Assembly (NCBI GenBank): GCA_020205615.1
Contig: CM035170.1
Location: 35,278,123 to 35,342,122, forward strand
Source of the DNA: Panax quinquefolius
Taxonomy: Eukaryota > Streptophyta > Magnoliopsida > Apiales > Araliaceae
Direction of reading: 5' to 3'
DNA: 64,000 bases
Shown one piece after another: positions 36,372-47,060 of the stretch. The translations under genes and the position numbers were made by a program. How positions within the stretch are numbered: position 1 is the first letter of the stretch; every line of letters begins with the position of its first letter. The notes beneath the pieces were generated by a model. That model was not told the origin of the DNA and ran no database searches. It saw only the letters and a program-made list of their open reading frames with translations.

Positions 36372-38297
36372 TTATAAACCTTAGGTAGGAGTACCTTAGG
36401 CTATAACCTTAGAGAAGGAAGGTGAAGATAATGAAAGAATAAGCTCAAATAGAGTTTGAACAATAAGAAGTAATTTAAGAAATTATATAGAAGGGATTAA
36501 AACATGCGTGAGAGGATTCAAAGAAGAATCTCGCAGAGTTATAAGGAATATGAATGGGGGTTACCCAACTCCAATAATAAGGATGTAAGGTGATAATAAA
36601 TGAACAATGTCTATAAGAAGAGAATGATAAAGAAGTTAAGAATAAAAAGTTATATTTAAGTATGGTATAATTGTACTCTTTAATAGTTGATGTATGGTAT
36701 CTGGGCTAAACGATTCCTTCATAGAGCGGAGGTATATACAAACTAGCAACTCGGAACCTAGTTTGTTGGTTGTTTGTGGAAAACCACTCGGTACCATATT
36801 GAAACTATTAGAGACTTCGATGTGTACCAAGTATAGAAAATGATACATATGATGAAAATGTGGAACTCGATTGAAATGTTGAGCAATGTAAATGAAGTTA
36901 GAAAATTCTTAAAGTAGAATTGTTATATAAACAAGAAAATTCAAAGAAGAATCTTGAAGAGATATAAAGATAAGAAATGAGAGTTACCTAACTCCAATAA
37001 CAAAGATAACGAATAATAATGAATAAATGATGAAAAGATTAAAAGAAAGAGAATCGAAAAAAAAAAGGATCACGAAATCGTTAAAAAAAAAAATTCACGA
37101 GTTAAGAAAAGAATTTTAAGGAGATGATTATAGAATAAGATCACGACGTGATCTGTTTAAGTTATAAAAGAAAGATGGTCTGTAATGTTTGAATAATTAT
37201 AGCTTGATGCTATGAAGATAATGTACTATGAAATAGTACAAGATAAACTCACGAGGAGTTATAGATAATGTGATACGAGGAATTCGTATCGAGCAAAGAG
37301 CAAGTTAAGAGTAAGATATAGAGTTAGGTGGGATTTCAATTGAGGACTCATGTGATGGTGAGTTATTGTACAAATCTTTGTATGGCGAAGGGTTTTGTGC
37401 TTGCACTTCGGTTTATCATATTGATAATCATTGGAATGTTGGTGTCGCGCTATCAATGTATATGTGGTGAAAAGGTGATTCTTTTCTCATGTGTATATTT
37501 GATAGTTAGAAACTATTAAGATTAGTCAGATATTATTAGGATTAGGTGCGGTTCTTAAAACTAATGCATATGGTAAGTTCGTGACTCATAATAATATGGT
37601 ATGTTTTGAACCCTCAAGCGAATGGACGCCTATGGTCTGACTAGGATAAGTTCTTAAACTCATATTATTGTGGCAAGTCCCGAACTTCCAATGTGCGGTA
37701 AGTTTGATGAACTATACTGGGGTAATTAAGTTATGAATGAAGAATTGAGGATTATGGGAATAGATAGAATTATTAAGCAATGGATCAAGATAGAAAGTGG
37801 AGACATAAGTTTTTCAAATCTTCTAGCTATGCTAGACTTTTCAAAATTTTTGACATCAAGCTAAATTCGCACTATGTGCCTTTTTTAAAATGAATTTTTA
37901 CTCTCAACGCATGGTGATAAATGTGTATGTGTGGACTTTTGGGACAACACATCGTTACTGTTGAGATATGATATCACTAAAATCGATTTTCAAAGATTTT
38001 TGAACTATTTAAAGAATAGTCTTTGCTAATTGTTTTTGCTTAAAAAATGATTTGAAAATATCAAAATGTATTTTATATCATTAATGCATCATGGAACCCG
38101 TGCAAAGATGATAAAAAATGATGGAGTTATCAATGCAGAATTTTCTTAGTGTTGGATGTGATCTAAGGATCGTCACCCACTATGGTATGATGTAGTATGA
38201 CAAAATCACAAAATGACGGAATCCTCAAACGAATTAAAAATACAGTGCGATATTTGACGTCATAAAAAAAGATTTTGAGATTTCTTTAAGATATGAG

Positions 38298-38298
38298 A

Positions 38299-38326
<28 letters not shown>
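38298..38326. repeat. (TA)n microsatellite in F
   Basis: About 14 perfect TA units inside the non-coding interior of F, following 'gatatgagaa'. Confidence 0.9.
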
Positions 38327-38330
<4 letters not shown>

Positions 38331-38431
38331 ATTGATGTCCGAATTGTTGTAGAAGTCTATGCTATTTTGATTCAAATTAGACGAATATTGAAAGATGTTC
38401 ATGAAATTCAAGCGTTTCTTGAGAAGTTATG

Positions 38432-38620
38432 CCAAACCAAATTGTTTTGGTGCGGATTCAGATGTTGAAAAGCTGAGGTGAACAACCCTGTAAAAAGGGG
38501 ACATGTTATCGGAGACAATGGTTCCGAAAGTAACGCATATAGTCGTTACGATGTTAAGATGTAATACGTTGTGCACGACGTAAGGGTACGATAGGCTGAT
38601 CACCTAGAGTACTTGCAGAG
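38432..38620 (+). other. Conserved hairpin module, F copy
   Basis: CCAAACCAAATTGTTTTGGT (pairing ACCAAA/TTTGGT), then 'gaggtgaacaa', then CCCT (38486-38489) with AGGG (38496-38499), then 'ggctgatcacctag'. It is followed at ~38715 by 'tatagtcttatgactgttaa', which is also in the D LTR at 41690. Homologous to 11901-12000 in B. Confidence 0.6.
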
Positions 38621-39420
38621 AGTGTTTTCAGTCTGTGTGATTTCTAAACATTCTTTTAAAGATGGTTTATGGTGGTGATGCAATGTTAAACCTGGAGAAG
38701 AGTTCAAGGTCCGTATAGTCTTATGACTGTTAAAGGTTCAAGTCAAGATACTTGATAACCTAGGGACGTAGTTCAAGGTCTTATGACCCCTCAACATGAT
38801 TTGGAATCTTTTAAATTCCTGTTATTCATATCGCTTCCCAATTATTGAGCAATTGTGGAAGATTCTTATTATTCTAAAGTGAAAGTGGAAAGGATGAGAA
38901 AATTAAGCAAAACATAATAATTTCAAGAAAGAAATGAAATTTCAGAAAGAAGAGAAATGTGAAACTCTTAAAAGAGGATGAGGTGAGAATATGATGATCT
39001 TAGAAAGATCCTTAGAGAAAGAATTTGGTTGAGAACCTAATGAATAAATAGATATTAACATAAAATCTATTTTGATAAATGGAATGAATGAAAATTAGTA
39101 AATAAAATTTTGAGGACGAAATTTTTAAGAAGAAGTGAATATGTAATGTCCCGAGAGTTTGAGAATATAGTATATGATAATGATCCTTAGAGAAAAAAAG
39201 AAATGAATGGGTTAAAGAATATATAATACTCAAATATAATTGAGTCTAAGTAAAGGTTATGAAATAAAACTTACAAAAATTTATTATCAAGAATGGTGGG
39301 AGTAGGAAATATAAAACCTATATTAAGGTAATGTGTTGAAGTTATTCAACGAAGAAATTTTGATGAAAGATTTGACCTAAAGGTAGGAGGAGGTTTGGTG
39401 ATTCCGAGGACGGAATCCTT

Positions 39421-39433
39421 ATAAGGGGAAAGA
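39421..39433 (+). other. Polypurine tract of element F
   Basis: 'ataaggggaaaga' directly before the 3' LTR, preceded by 'gattccgaggacggaatcc', the shared 3'-end phrase. Confidence 0.8.
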
Positions 39434-41675
39434 TGTGACAACCCTAATTTTTATAAATTATTAAAATAAGAATTTAATAATTAAAATTCTTATTATGAGA
39501 TGTTTTGAGTTTGAGTATGTATATATATATGTGTTATATATATGTTGAAATATATGATCTGGTGTGAAGAGAAATATATATATATATATTGGAAAAGTGA
39601 GGTTTAATAGTTAAGTTAACTATTGAAGGAATTAAATTAAATGATTTAGTAATTAATTTTAAATATTTATTGAATTAAATAAATATTTTAAATAATTTAT
39701 TTATTGAGAAAAAAATAAATGGTTGATAAAAATTGGTGAGAATTAATTTAGTAACTAAATTGATTAATGTAAATTAAATTGAATAATGATAATTTTATCT
39801 TGAGGATTTAATTTAAGGAAATAATTAAATTAAATCAATTGCTTAATATTTAAGAAAATAATTAAATTAAATGAATTGTTTAATTTATTTGAAAATAAAT
39901 AAATTAAATAAAGTGATGTTTTTCTAATTTATTAATTAAATTAGATATATAATTATTTATTAATTATAAGTATAATGATAATAAGATTTTTATTATTATA
40001 AGTTATTCAAATTAACTAAACTAAAGTTATTTAAATTAATCAACTAAAGGTGTGACATGAATCTATATATATATAAGGTTATTAAAATAATCTAGTTGGG
40101 GGAGTTATGTGTTAGCCAAACAAGGCCTTGTGGTGCTTGGAATTTGAAGATGGTCCATGAACGAAAGTTGTAGCCCCAGAAGTTGGCTTCACGTGGGCGC
40201 AAGAATCGCTAAAAAAAATGTTTTAAAATGAATTAGTTATGACTGTTTTAGCGAGATATGGTAAAGTTGAGAAAAAAAATAAAAACTGTTATGATTGGGC
40301 ATTTTTAAGTTCTGTTTTGGGCTGCCTATGATGTCTAAAATGGGTGGCATATATTTTCTAAATATATTCTCTTATGATGTTTATAGCATATCCAAATTTT
40401 GGGGTAAACTAACTTACGAATTAAAAACTACAAAATCGCAAAGTGGCTTATCGCTGAAGATGGTCACGCCTTGCCAATGACAACGCCTCAGAATAATTGA
40501 CTGAGACTCCTTTGAAGCTCTCAATTGACGTGTTTAAAGTACCCAAAATGTTTAGCTAATATTTTACTTAAATAGGTGAGTATACCACCCATATTATATC
40601 CAAAACTTGACGTATAAAGGATCAATGTCATGGGAAATATAAAATGGCAGAGCATGGGGTGAGCAAGACTAGGAACGCTGCGACAATAAGCAAGTTTGAG
40701 TAATTGCTAAATTGGTATTGTATTTTAATACGTGGCTGCACCACCTCTAGCCTACACAAAAGTTTAGGATGATTAAACTAATAAACTAAAATATGAGGAA
40801 CCTTTATTTGGTGTAAATAGGTTAAAACAAATTAAGTTTCTAAATAAACTAATATTTGTTGAGTAAGAATAAATAATATTAGTTTGTATAAAACTAATAA
40901 TTATTATTGATGAATATACATGCATGTTTTGTAACATATTTAATTATCTAATATGTGTGTACATGTAAATATAATTATGTAGGAATTGTGGAGAAATCTA
41001 GGTTAACTTTTGTGGTAATCTCCAATCAAGGCAAGTTTTTCAGTTCTATTATGTTTGTGGATTAAATGTGATTATGTGATGAGTTATATACCATGTTTTA
41101 CGAATTGTTAAAGTCAAAATACGACCAAGTTAATTGGGTTATGGAACTCAATTTATATGTTATATGTGATAGCACATGCATGTTGTATAATGTAACTCGA
41201 TAAATTAAAAATGTATACTGCATGAATTGTGTGCTATGTGAAACATGATAGACTGTTAAATTTCTTTGGTCACATCGAGCTCAACCTTGCAAATAACCAC
41301 TTTTGCAGGTTCAAGATTCAAGGTAAAATTATGTATTACTTGAAAGACATGAATCAGATGTGATATTTGAAGAATTATATACTTTGGTTGTGTTATTATT
41401 ATTTGAACCATGTTTAAGGTTTCGAATAATGTATTAATGTTGAATTGTAATATTTTTTTGCGAATGTAAACTATTGTAGTATTAAAATGATTCTGAGATA
41501 TTTAGATTTAAAGGTAGAAGGTTTTGGGAACGTGGATAGTTTGTAATAGAAAATTTTAATTATTCCGCAAATTTCAATGGTTGCATTATCGTTTAATGAT
41601 GTAAAATTAGAGGTTGAATGTATTATTAACGACCGAAGTCGAGAATTAAATTGTATGAATTTTGAGGTCGTTACA
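39434..41675 (+). repeat. Element F 3' LTR
   Basis: 2,242 bases, TGTGACAACC to GTCGTTACA. TATA-like CTATATATATATAAGG at 40063-40078. The internal gap relative to LTR1 falls between 'ccttgtg' and 'gtgcttgg', a short shared string that fits a microhomology deletion. Confidence 0.9.
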
Positions 41676-42240
41676 GTACGTGGAGTCCTTATAGTCTTAT
41701 GACTGTTAAAGTTAAAGTTGAAAGATTACTTATAACTGTGGACGTGGAGTCCTTATAGTCTTATGGTTCGTGGTCATTAGACCCTTAGTAGTATATTTCA
41801 GAATGTTAATAGAACATATCATTCAGTTCTATTGAGCCTATTATTTGGCAAATGTTTTAATGTTTATCCATTCTTATTTCAAGTGAGCTTTGTTTTCTCA
41901 CTCTTGCTTATATAACCATTACAGCTAAGGATGAGAAGGTAGATGTACCTAGCACCAGTAAAGGAAAGGGGAAGATGAACAAGTATTGAAGACTTGTAAT
42001 ATGTTGACAGTTATTTATCAGACTTTAATTTGATTGATGTAATGAAGTATTTATTTAATTTTCGCATTTGAATGATTGTACTTAAAGGTTAGATAACCTG
42101 GGAGATTTTATTAATGTAATCCCTTAAGGGAAGGTTTATTATTCAATTTTTATTTATGATTGGGTAGTAGATATGAATGTTTTGATTAAGTGAACACCAA
42201 ATCTTGAGGTAATGAAGTATCGGGATTTGGGGGTGTCACA
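41676..42240 (+). repeat. Element D 5' LTR, third part (U5 end)
   Basis: Begins with the right-hand GTACG of F's duplication (41676-41680) and ends GGGGGTGTCACA. Contains two copies of 'gtacgtggagtccttatagtcttatg' (one at 41676, one at about 41741). An element-type U5 end is followed by a primer site, which fixes it as the end of an LTR. Confidence 0.7.
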
Positions 42241-42242
42241 AG

Positions 42243-42261
42243 TTAGTATCAAAACTTTAGG
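42243..42261 (+). other. Primer-binding site of element D
   Basis: 'ttagtatcaaaactttagg' two bases after the LTR end is a degenerate initiator-Met type, like TGGTATCAAAGC in B and F. Confidence 0.6.
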
Positions 42262-42446
42262 TTATGAACCTTAGGTGGGGAAAAGCTTTAGGAAGTAACC
42301 TTTGAAAAGATAGTGGTGATTAACTCTTATCGAGTTTTAAGGAAGAAGTAATAAAACACTTATGTGCTTATGTGTTTATAACTTATGTGCTCGTGACTGT
42401 CGAGTAGTAATGATTAATAATTAAAACTTAAAATTTTGTTATCAGG

Positions 42447-43208
42447 ATGACTAATGTCGGAGAATGCAGTCAGGCTAGGGAGGAGGGACCTCGCGACGTT
42501 CAGGTTGTTTAGGAATGACTACTGCCACGGGAGTCAAGCCCATTGATCACAGTGGTTGAAGAGGAGGACGATGATGTGGAAATGGATAAGGAAGATCCTG
42601 TTGAGCTGTCACAAGAAAATGAGGATGAAGAGGACGATGAGGAAGAGACTCCACTAACCTCGATAGCCGCTCGCATGTACAATGAAGTCTACGACCGTAA
42701 CGTGGAACTTCATGATATAGTCGAGGAATTTGAAGAGATAGTAGCTGAACAACAGACTGCAATGATACAGAAAGACAGCGAGATCTAGGATCATGAGGAA
42801 CAACTGACTAATGTCCAGGAGAAGTTAGTACACACAGAAGGAGAGAAAGAACAACTGATCGAGGTGATCGCTGAACTGAAGAACAAACTGAAGGAAGAAG
42901 CTACTAAGAGAGAAAGAGCTGAAGACGCATACGAGGAAGCTTTTCAACGAACCGGAATAGCAGCGAGAGACACACAAGCAAAGAGGATGAAGATGGAGGA
43001 GATGGATAAAGTATTCAACGTCATGATTAATCGAGCTCAAGATCGGGTCATGGGATATCCGATTCAATTCCAGACTCTACCATCGTACGTGTTAGATCGA
43101 CGAACAATGTTCCGGGTTATGGAAGAAGAGTGTCGAAATGCTATGAAGTATCTTAGTAGGACATCTCAGGGAATGTATGCGATTAATAAAATTTTAAATA
43201 ATGTGTAA
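42447..43208 (+). pseudogene. Extra upstream frame in D: acidic, coiled-coil protein of unknown function
   Basis: One continuous reading frame of 254 codons runs from ATG 42447 to the stop at 43208, broken by only three in-frame stops (42510, 42516, 42786) and no frameshift. It lies between primer site and gag, where most Ty3/Gypsy elements have only leader. Residues ~33-75 are strongly acidic (runs of E and D). Residues ~85-175 are Glu/Lys/Gln-rich with coiled-coil character (EKEQLIEVIAELKNKLKEE). The C-terminal ~50 residues are more globular (YPIQFQTLPSYVLDRR, MEEECRNAMKYLS). I do not recognise a family. Alternatives are an N-terminal Gag extension or a captured host segment. The clean frame suggests it was translated until recently. 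Confidence 0.6.
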
Positions 43209-43459
43209 ATCCCAAGTGTTATGTAACTATGGGATATGATAATGATGATGTTATCCTAAAACTTTTGTAGTACAGGAAGGTTATGTAAATAGGAGAGATG
43301 CTATCGTTTTAGATTTTCAAAGAGATTATGAATAAATAAAAGTTATTATTTCATTCAAAGTGTTATGTGTTATGTGATTATTTCTTTTTGGAGGCAAGTT
43401 AAGTAGAAATTACTTAAAAGAGTTGAATAATAATCTAATGAGTGTATTTTTAACAGAAA
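43209..43459 (+). other. Spacer between extra frame and gag in D
   Basis: About 250 bases of AT-rich leader, no frame. Ends 'taacagaaa' before the gag ATG. Confidence 0.5.
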
Positions 43460-43720
43460 ATGCCTCCAAGACGTTAACCACCACGACAAAAAACCACTGA
43501 AGGAACAAATAACGGCAATGTTGATGCTGACCCCGTTCAACAACTAGTGACACTACTGACAGAAGCATTGCAGAATCAACCACAGACCTGGAATATGGAG
43601 ATTGAAAAGGTGTTTGATGTCGCTAGGGTAGGGATGATCAGAAGACTGCTTTCACAACATTCATGTTGAAAGCAGAGGCTAGTTATTGGTGGCAGGCCAA
43701 TAAACCTTGAGAAGGGCCAG
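43460..43720 (+). pseudogene. D Gag N-terminus, broken
   Basis: ATG 43460 starts MPPRR followed by a stop, a typical Gag beginning. Continuing codons show QQLVTLLTEALQNQPQ, then capsid phrases with a frameshift near 43620-43640 and stops around 43670. It joins in a new frame to the capsid in the next entry. Confidence 0.7.
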
Positions 43721-45679
43721 GTGATGACCTGGGATAGGTTTAAGGAGATATTCTTCGAGACCTATTTCCCAGAGAGTTCGAAGAGTCAGTTAGAAGTGCA
43801 ATTTTTGGAACTGAAGCAGGGAACGATGACGGTATTTGAGTATGCCGCTAAATTCAACAAGTTAGCGAGGTTTGTGCTATATCAAGTTAGCACGGATGAA
43901 CGCAAGACGAAGAGGTTTGAACAGGGACTGAAGCCCTGGTTATACAGTAGGGTCTCCCTGTTCCAGTTGAAGACTTTCGCAGCAGTGATGGAGAAAGCAA
44001 TACTCACTGAAGGTGGAGGCGAGGCAGTGACAAAGTTCAATCACGAACAGAAGAAAAAGAAGAATGAAGTGGAGACCAAGAATGGAGGTGGTAATAGTGG
44101 AAACGACAACAACAATTTGAAAAGGAAGTGGAATGGGAACGTGGGTGCTAGAAACCAGCAGGGTAACCAACAAATTAAGAAGTTTGAAGCATTTTTTACA
44201 TACGGGAAGTTTCACAAAGGTGCGTTCTTGATGGGGAAACATGTATGCTTCAATTGTGGTCAGGAGGGTCACATCGCCCAAAATTGCACTCAACCTAAGA
44301 AGAACTTTTGCTTCACGTGCGGATCCAAGGATCACTTTACTCGTGAATGCCCTAAGAAGAAGGTTGGAGAGACAACCAGAGGCAATGGAGGTAATAGTGG
44401 AGGTACATGGGCCATTGCTGGACCTACAGCATCAAACAAACCCACAGCCAGAACCTTCAACATGACTGTGCAAGATGATGTGCAATCAAAAGATGTGGTG
44501 TCAGGTATTATCCCAATCAATGATATAAATGCTTATGTATTATTTGATTTGGGTGCTACTTGTTCGTTTATATCTGATGAATTTGCTAAGAAGTTAGAAA
44601 TACCTAGTGAAGAATTGAATTTCCCTTTAAGCATAGAAATTGCGAATAAGGAGGTAATTCCTATTAGGTTTGTATACAAGAACTGTAGGGTGAATATTAA
44701 GGGGAATATCATGATGCAAGATTTGATTCCGATTAGACTTGGAGAGTTTGATGTTGTTTTGGGAATGGATTGGCTGTTCAAATATGGAGCGGTAATCGAT
44801 TGCCAAAAGAAATGTGTAAACCTTATGACTCCATCAAAGGTAGTTTTCTATGGTAGCAAATCGCCTAGACAAATGAGATGTCTGATGATTATGCAGGCCA
44901 AGAAGTTGTTGAGTCAAGGTTGTGTGGGTTATTTAGCTTACATAGTCGATACTCAAAAGAAGGGTGTGAAATTGGAAGAGATACCAGTGGTAAGGGAATA
45001 TATAGATATGTTTCCAGAGGATTTTCCAGGACTTCTGCCTGACAGAGAGATTGAGTTCGTGATCAACTTAGCGCCAAGAACATCACCGATATCGAAGGCC
45101 CCGTACAGAATGGCTTTGGTAGAAATGAAGGAATTGATGGTACAATTACAAGAACTGTTAGATAAGAAGTATATTCAACCAAGCGTATCACCGTGGGGAG
45201 CGCCCGTGTTATTCGTGAAGAAGAAGGATGGGTCAATGCGTCTTTGCATTGATTATAGAGAATTAAACAAAGTCACTATTAAAAATAAATACCCATTGCC
45301 AAGAATAGATGACTTATTTGATCAGTTGAAGGGTGCTAAATACTTCTCGAAAATAGATTTGAGGAGTGGGTATCACCAATTGAAAGTAAGGAAGGAGGAT
45401 ATACCTCGAACGACATTGAGAACTCGATATGGACATTACGAGTTTCTGGTGATATCTTTTGGTTTGACCAATGCCCCTGCTGCATTCATGGATTTGATGA
45501 ACAGGGTGTTTAAACCATTCTTAGAGAAGTTTGTTGTGGTATTTATCGACGACATTCTGGTGTATTCAAAAACTCAAGAAGAACACGTGGAACCCTTACG
45601 TTTGACGTTGGAAACACTAAGAAAGGAAAAGTTGTACACGAAATTCTCTAAGTGCGAATTTTGGCTAGATCGTGTATAA
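43721..45679 (+). pseudogene. D Gag C-terminus, protease and reverse transcriptase
   Basis: A 652-residue open frame. Capsid part: [24 protein letters not shown]. Two CCHC zinc knuckles follow: [14 protein letters not shown] (~178) and [14 protein letters not shown] (~197). The protease is at ~270-345 with active-site LFDLGAT and VLGMDWL. The usual Thr/Ser of the D-T/S-G triad is Leu, which should abolish activity. The reverse transcriptase has LCIDYRELN (~509), [10 protein letters not shown] (~570) and catalytic FIDDILVYS (~606). A TAA at 45677 interrupts RT just before FLGHVI, which continues in frame. Confidence 0.9.
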
Positions 45680-46156
45680 TTTCTTGGGCACGTGATTCAC
45701 AAAGATAGGATTTTAATGGATCCATCAAAAGTGGAAGCTGTAATCAATTGGAAACAACCAAGAACACCGTCGGAGGTGAGGAGTTTCTTGGGACTGGCCG
45801 GTTATTATAGACGATTCATTCAAGATTTTTCCAAGATAGCCACTCTGTTAACAAATTTGACAAGGAAAACTATAAAATTTGTTTGGACGGAGAAATATGA
45901 AGAGAGTTTTCAAGATTTGAAGAAGAAGCTAAGTGTGGCACCTGTGTTTTTGTTACCAGATAGTACAGGAAACTTCGTGGTGTATAGTGATGCCTCACAT
46001 AAAGGATTGGTTTGTGTTCTTATGCAGAACGACAAAGTTATTGCGTATGCATCAAGACAACTGAAGGATTATGAGAAAGGTTATCCGACTCATGATTTGG
46101 AATTGGCTGCAGTAGTATTTGCTCTAAAGAGACACTATCTCTATGGAGAAAAATAA
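45680..46156 (+). pseudogene. D Pol: RT connection and RNase H N-terminal half
   Basis: Continues from the RT stop with [43 protein letters not shown], and RNase H starts [11 protein letters not shown] (first catalytic Asp), [23 protein letters not shown]. Near 46130 two residues are missing from the [10 protein letters not shown] region, and then the frame shifts. Confidence 0.85.
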
Positions 46157-46796
46157 GATCTACACAGACCATAAAAGTCTGAAGTATATTTTCATACAGA
46201 AGGACCTGAATATGCGTCAAAGAAGATGGATGGAATTGATAAAAGATTATGATTGTGAGATCTTTTATCACCCAGGCAAAGAAAATGTGGTTGAAGATGC
46301 TTTAAACAGAAAAGGTCAGGAAATATTGATGTTGTTAACCAACCAGGAAGAGCTTATTTTAGAAATGGCAAGGCTAGAGTTGGAAATCAAATTTCCAAAA
46401 GAAACCGACGAAAAATTATACCAGATAGAAGCTAGTCCAACTTTGGTGGACAAAGTGAAGAATGCTCAACTACAAGATAAAGAATGCGAAACGATCAAAG
46501 AGGAAGTGGTTGAGGGTAGTGATGTAAAATACAAGATCGATACCGAAGGACTACTACAGTTCGAGGAAAGAATTTGGGTTCCAGCAGTGCCAAAGCTTAA
46601 AGACAAAATCTTGACCGAAGCACACACCACAAGATATTCGATTCATCCAGGAAGTACAAAGATGTATCAAGATTTGCGGCGACATTTTTGGTGGCCGAAC
46701 ATGAAAAGAGATGTTGCAGAATGTGTCGTGAAATGCTTGACATGCAAAGAGTCAAGGCCGAGCATCAAAGACCAAGCGGATTACTTCAACTGTTAG
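46143..46796 (+). pseudogene. D Pol: RNase H C-terminal half and integrase zinc domain
   Basis: Shifted frame with [38 protein letters not shown] (RNase H end), then a linker and the integrase HHCC zinc domain: [31 protein letters not shown]. It stops at 46796, after which the frame shifts again into the core. Confidence 0.85.
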
Positions 46797-46810
46797 AAAT
46801 AACGGAATGA

Positions 46811-47060
46811 ATGTGGGAACACATCACAATAAATTTTGTGGTGGGTCTTCCAACTACTCATAGAGGATGCGATGCGATTTGGGTGATAGTGGACAGACTG
46901 ACAAAATCAGCGCACTTTTTACCAATAAAGATTAGGTTCAATCTTGATCAGTTGGCAAGGTTGTACGTTAAGGAGATCATTTCGAGGCATGGAGTGCCAG
47001 TATCAATTGTGTCAGATAGAGATCCGTGATTTACGTCAAACTTCTAGAAGAGACTACAAG
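46811..47060 (+). pseudogene. D Pol: integrase core, first fragment
   Basis: Contains [13 protein letters not shown] (the first catalytic Asp has become Asn), [12 protein letters not shown] and VSDRDP (second Asp) with a stop after it. The coding sequence ends at the A3 insertion: the last five bases (acaag) are the left target duplication. Confidence 0.85.
47056..47060. repeat. Target-site duplication of A3, left
   Basis: ACAAG; repeated at 49864-49868. Confidence 0.9.

Larger units (their letters stand above)
36372..39420 (+). other. Element F internal region, non-coding
   Basis: No gag or pol motif is present. Blocks are homologous to B's interior in the same order (ggttataaacc; gggctaaacgattccttca near 36705; tcaattgaggactcatgtga near 37338; aaactcatattattgtggc near 37657). 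The block near 36690-36800 (gggctaaac...gttggttgtttgtgg) matches the B LTR at 9290-9420 rather than B's interior, so pieces have moved between LTR and internal positions. A (TA)n run is at 38298-38326. Confidence 0.75.
33982..41675 (+). mobile_element. Element F: complete non-coding LTR retrotransposon with 5-bp duplication
   Basis: LTRs 33982-36350 and 39434-41675 start TGTGACAACC. The first ends GTTACT (a mutated GTTACA) and the second GTTACA. GTACG flanks both sides. The 3.1 kb interior has an iMet-type primer site and a polypurine tract, but no gag or pol domain in any frame. It is therefore a non-autonomous (LARD-type) element that needed proteins in trans. It sits in the D 5' LTR. LTR differences include two large indels, so it is not very recent. 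Confidence 0.92.

Noticed and set aside
42447..43208. Host gene upstream of D gag
   Set aside because: It lies exactly between D primer site and gag, so it is more simply part of the element; kept as a finding instead.
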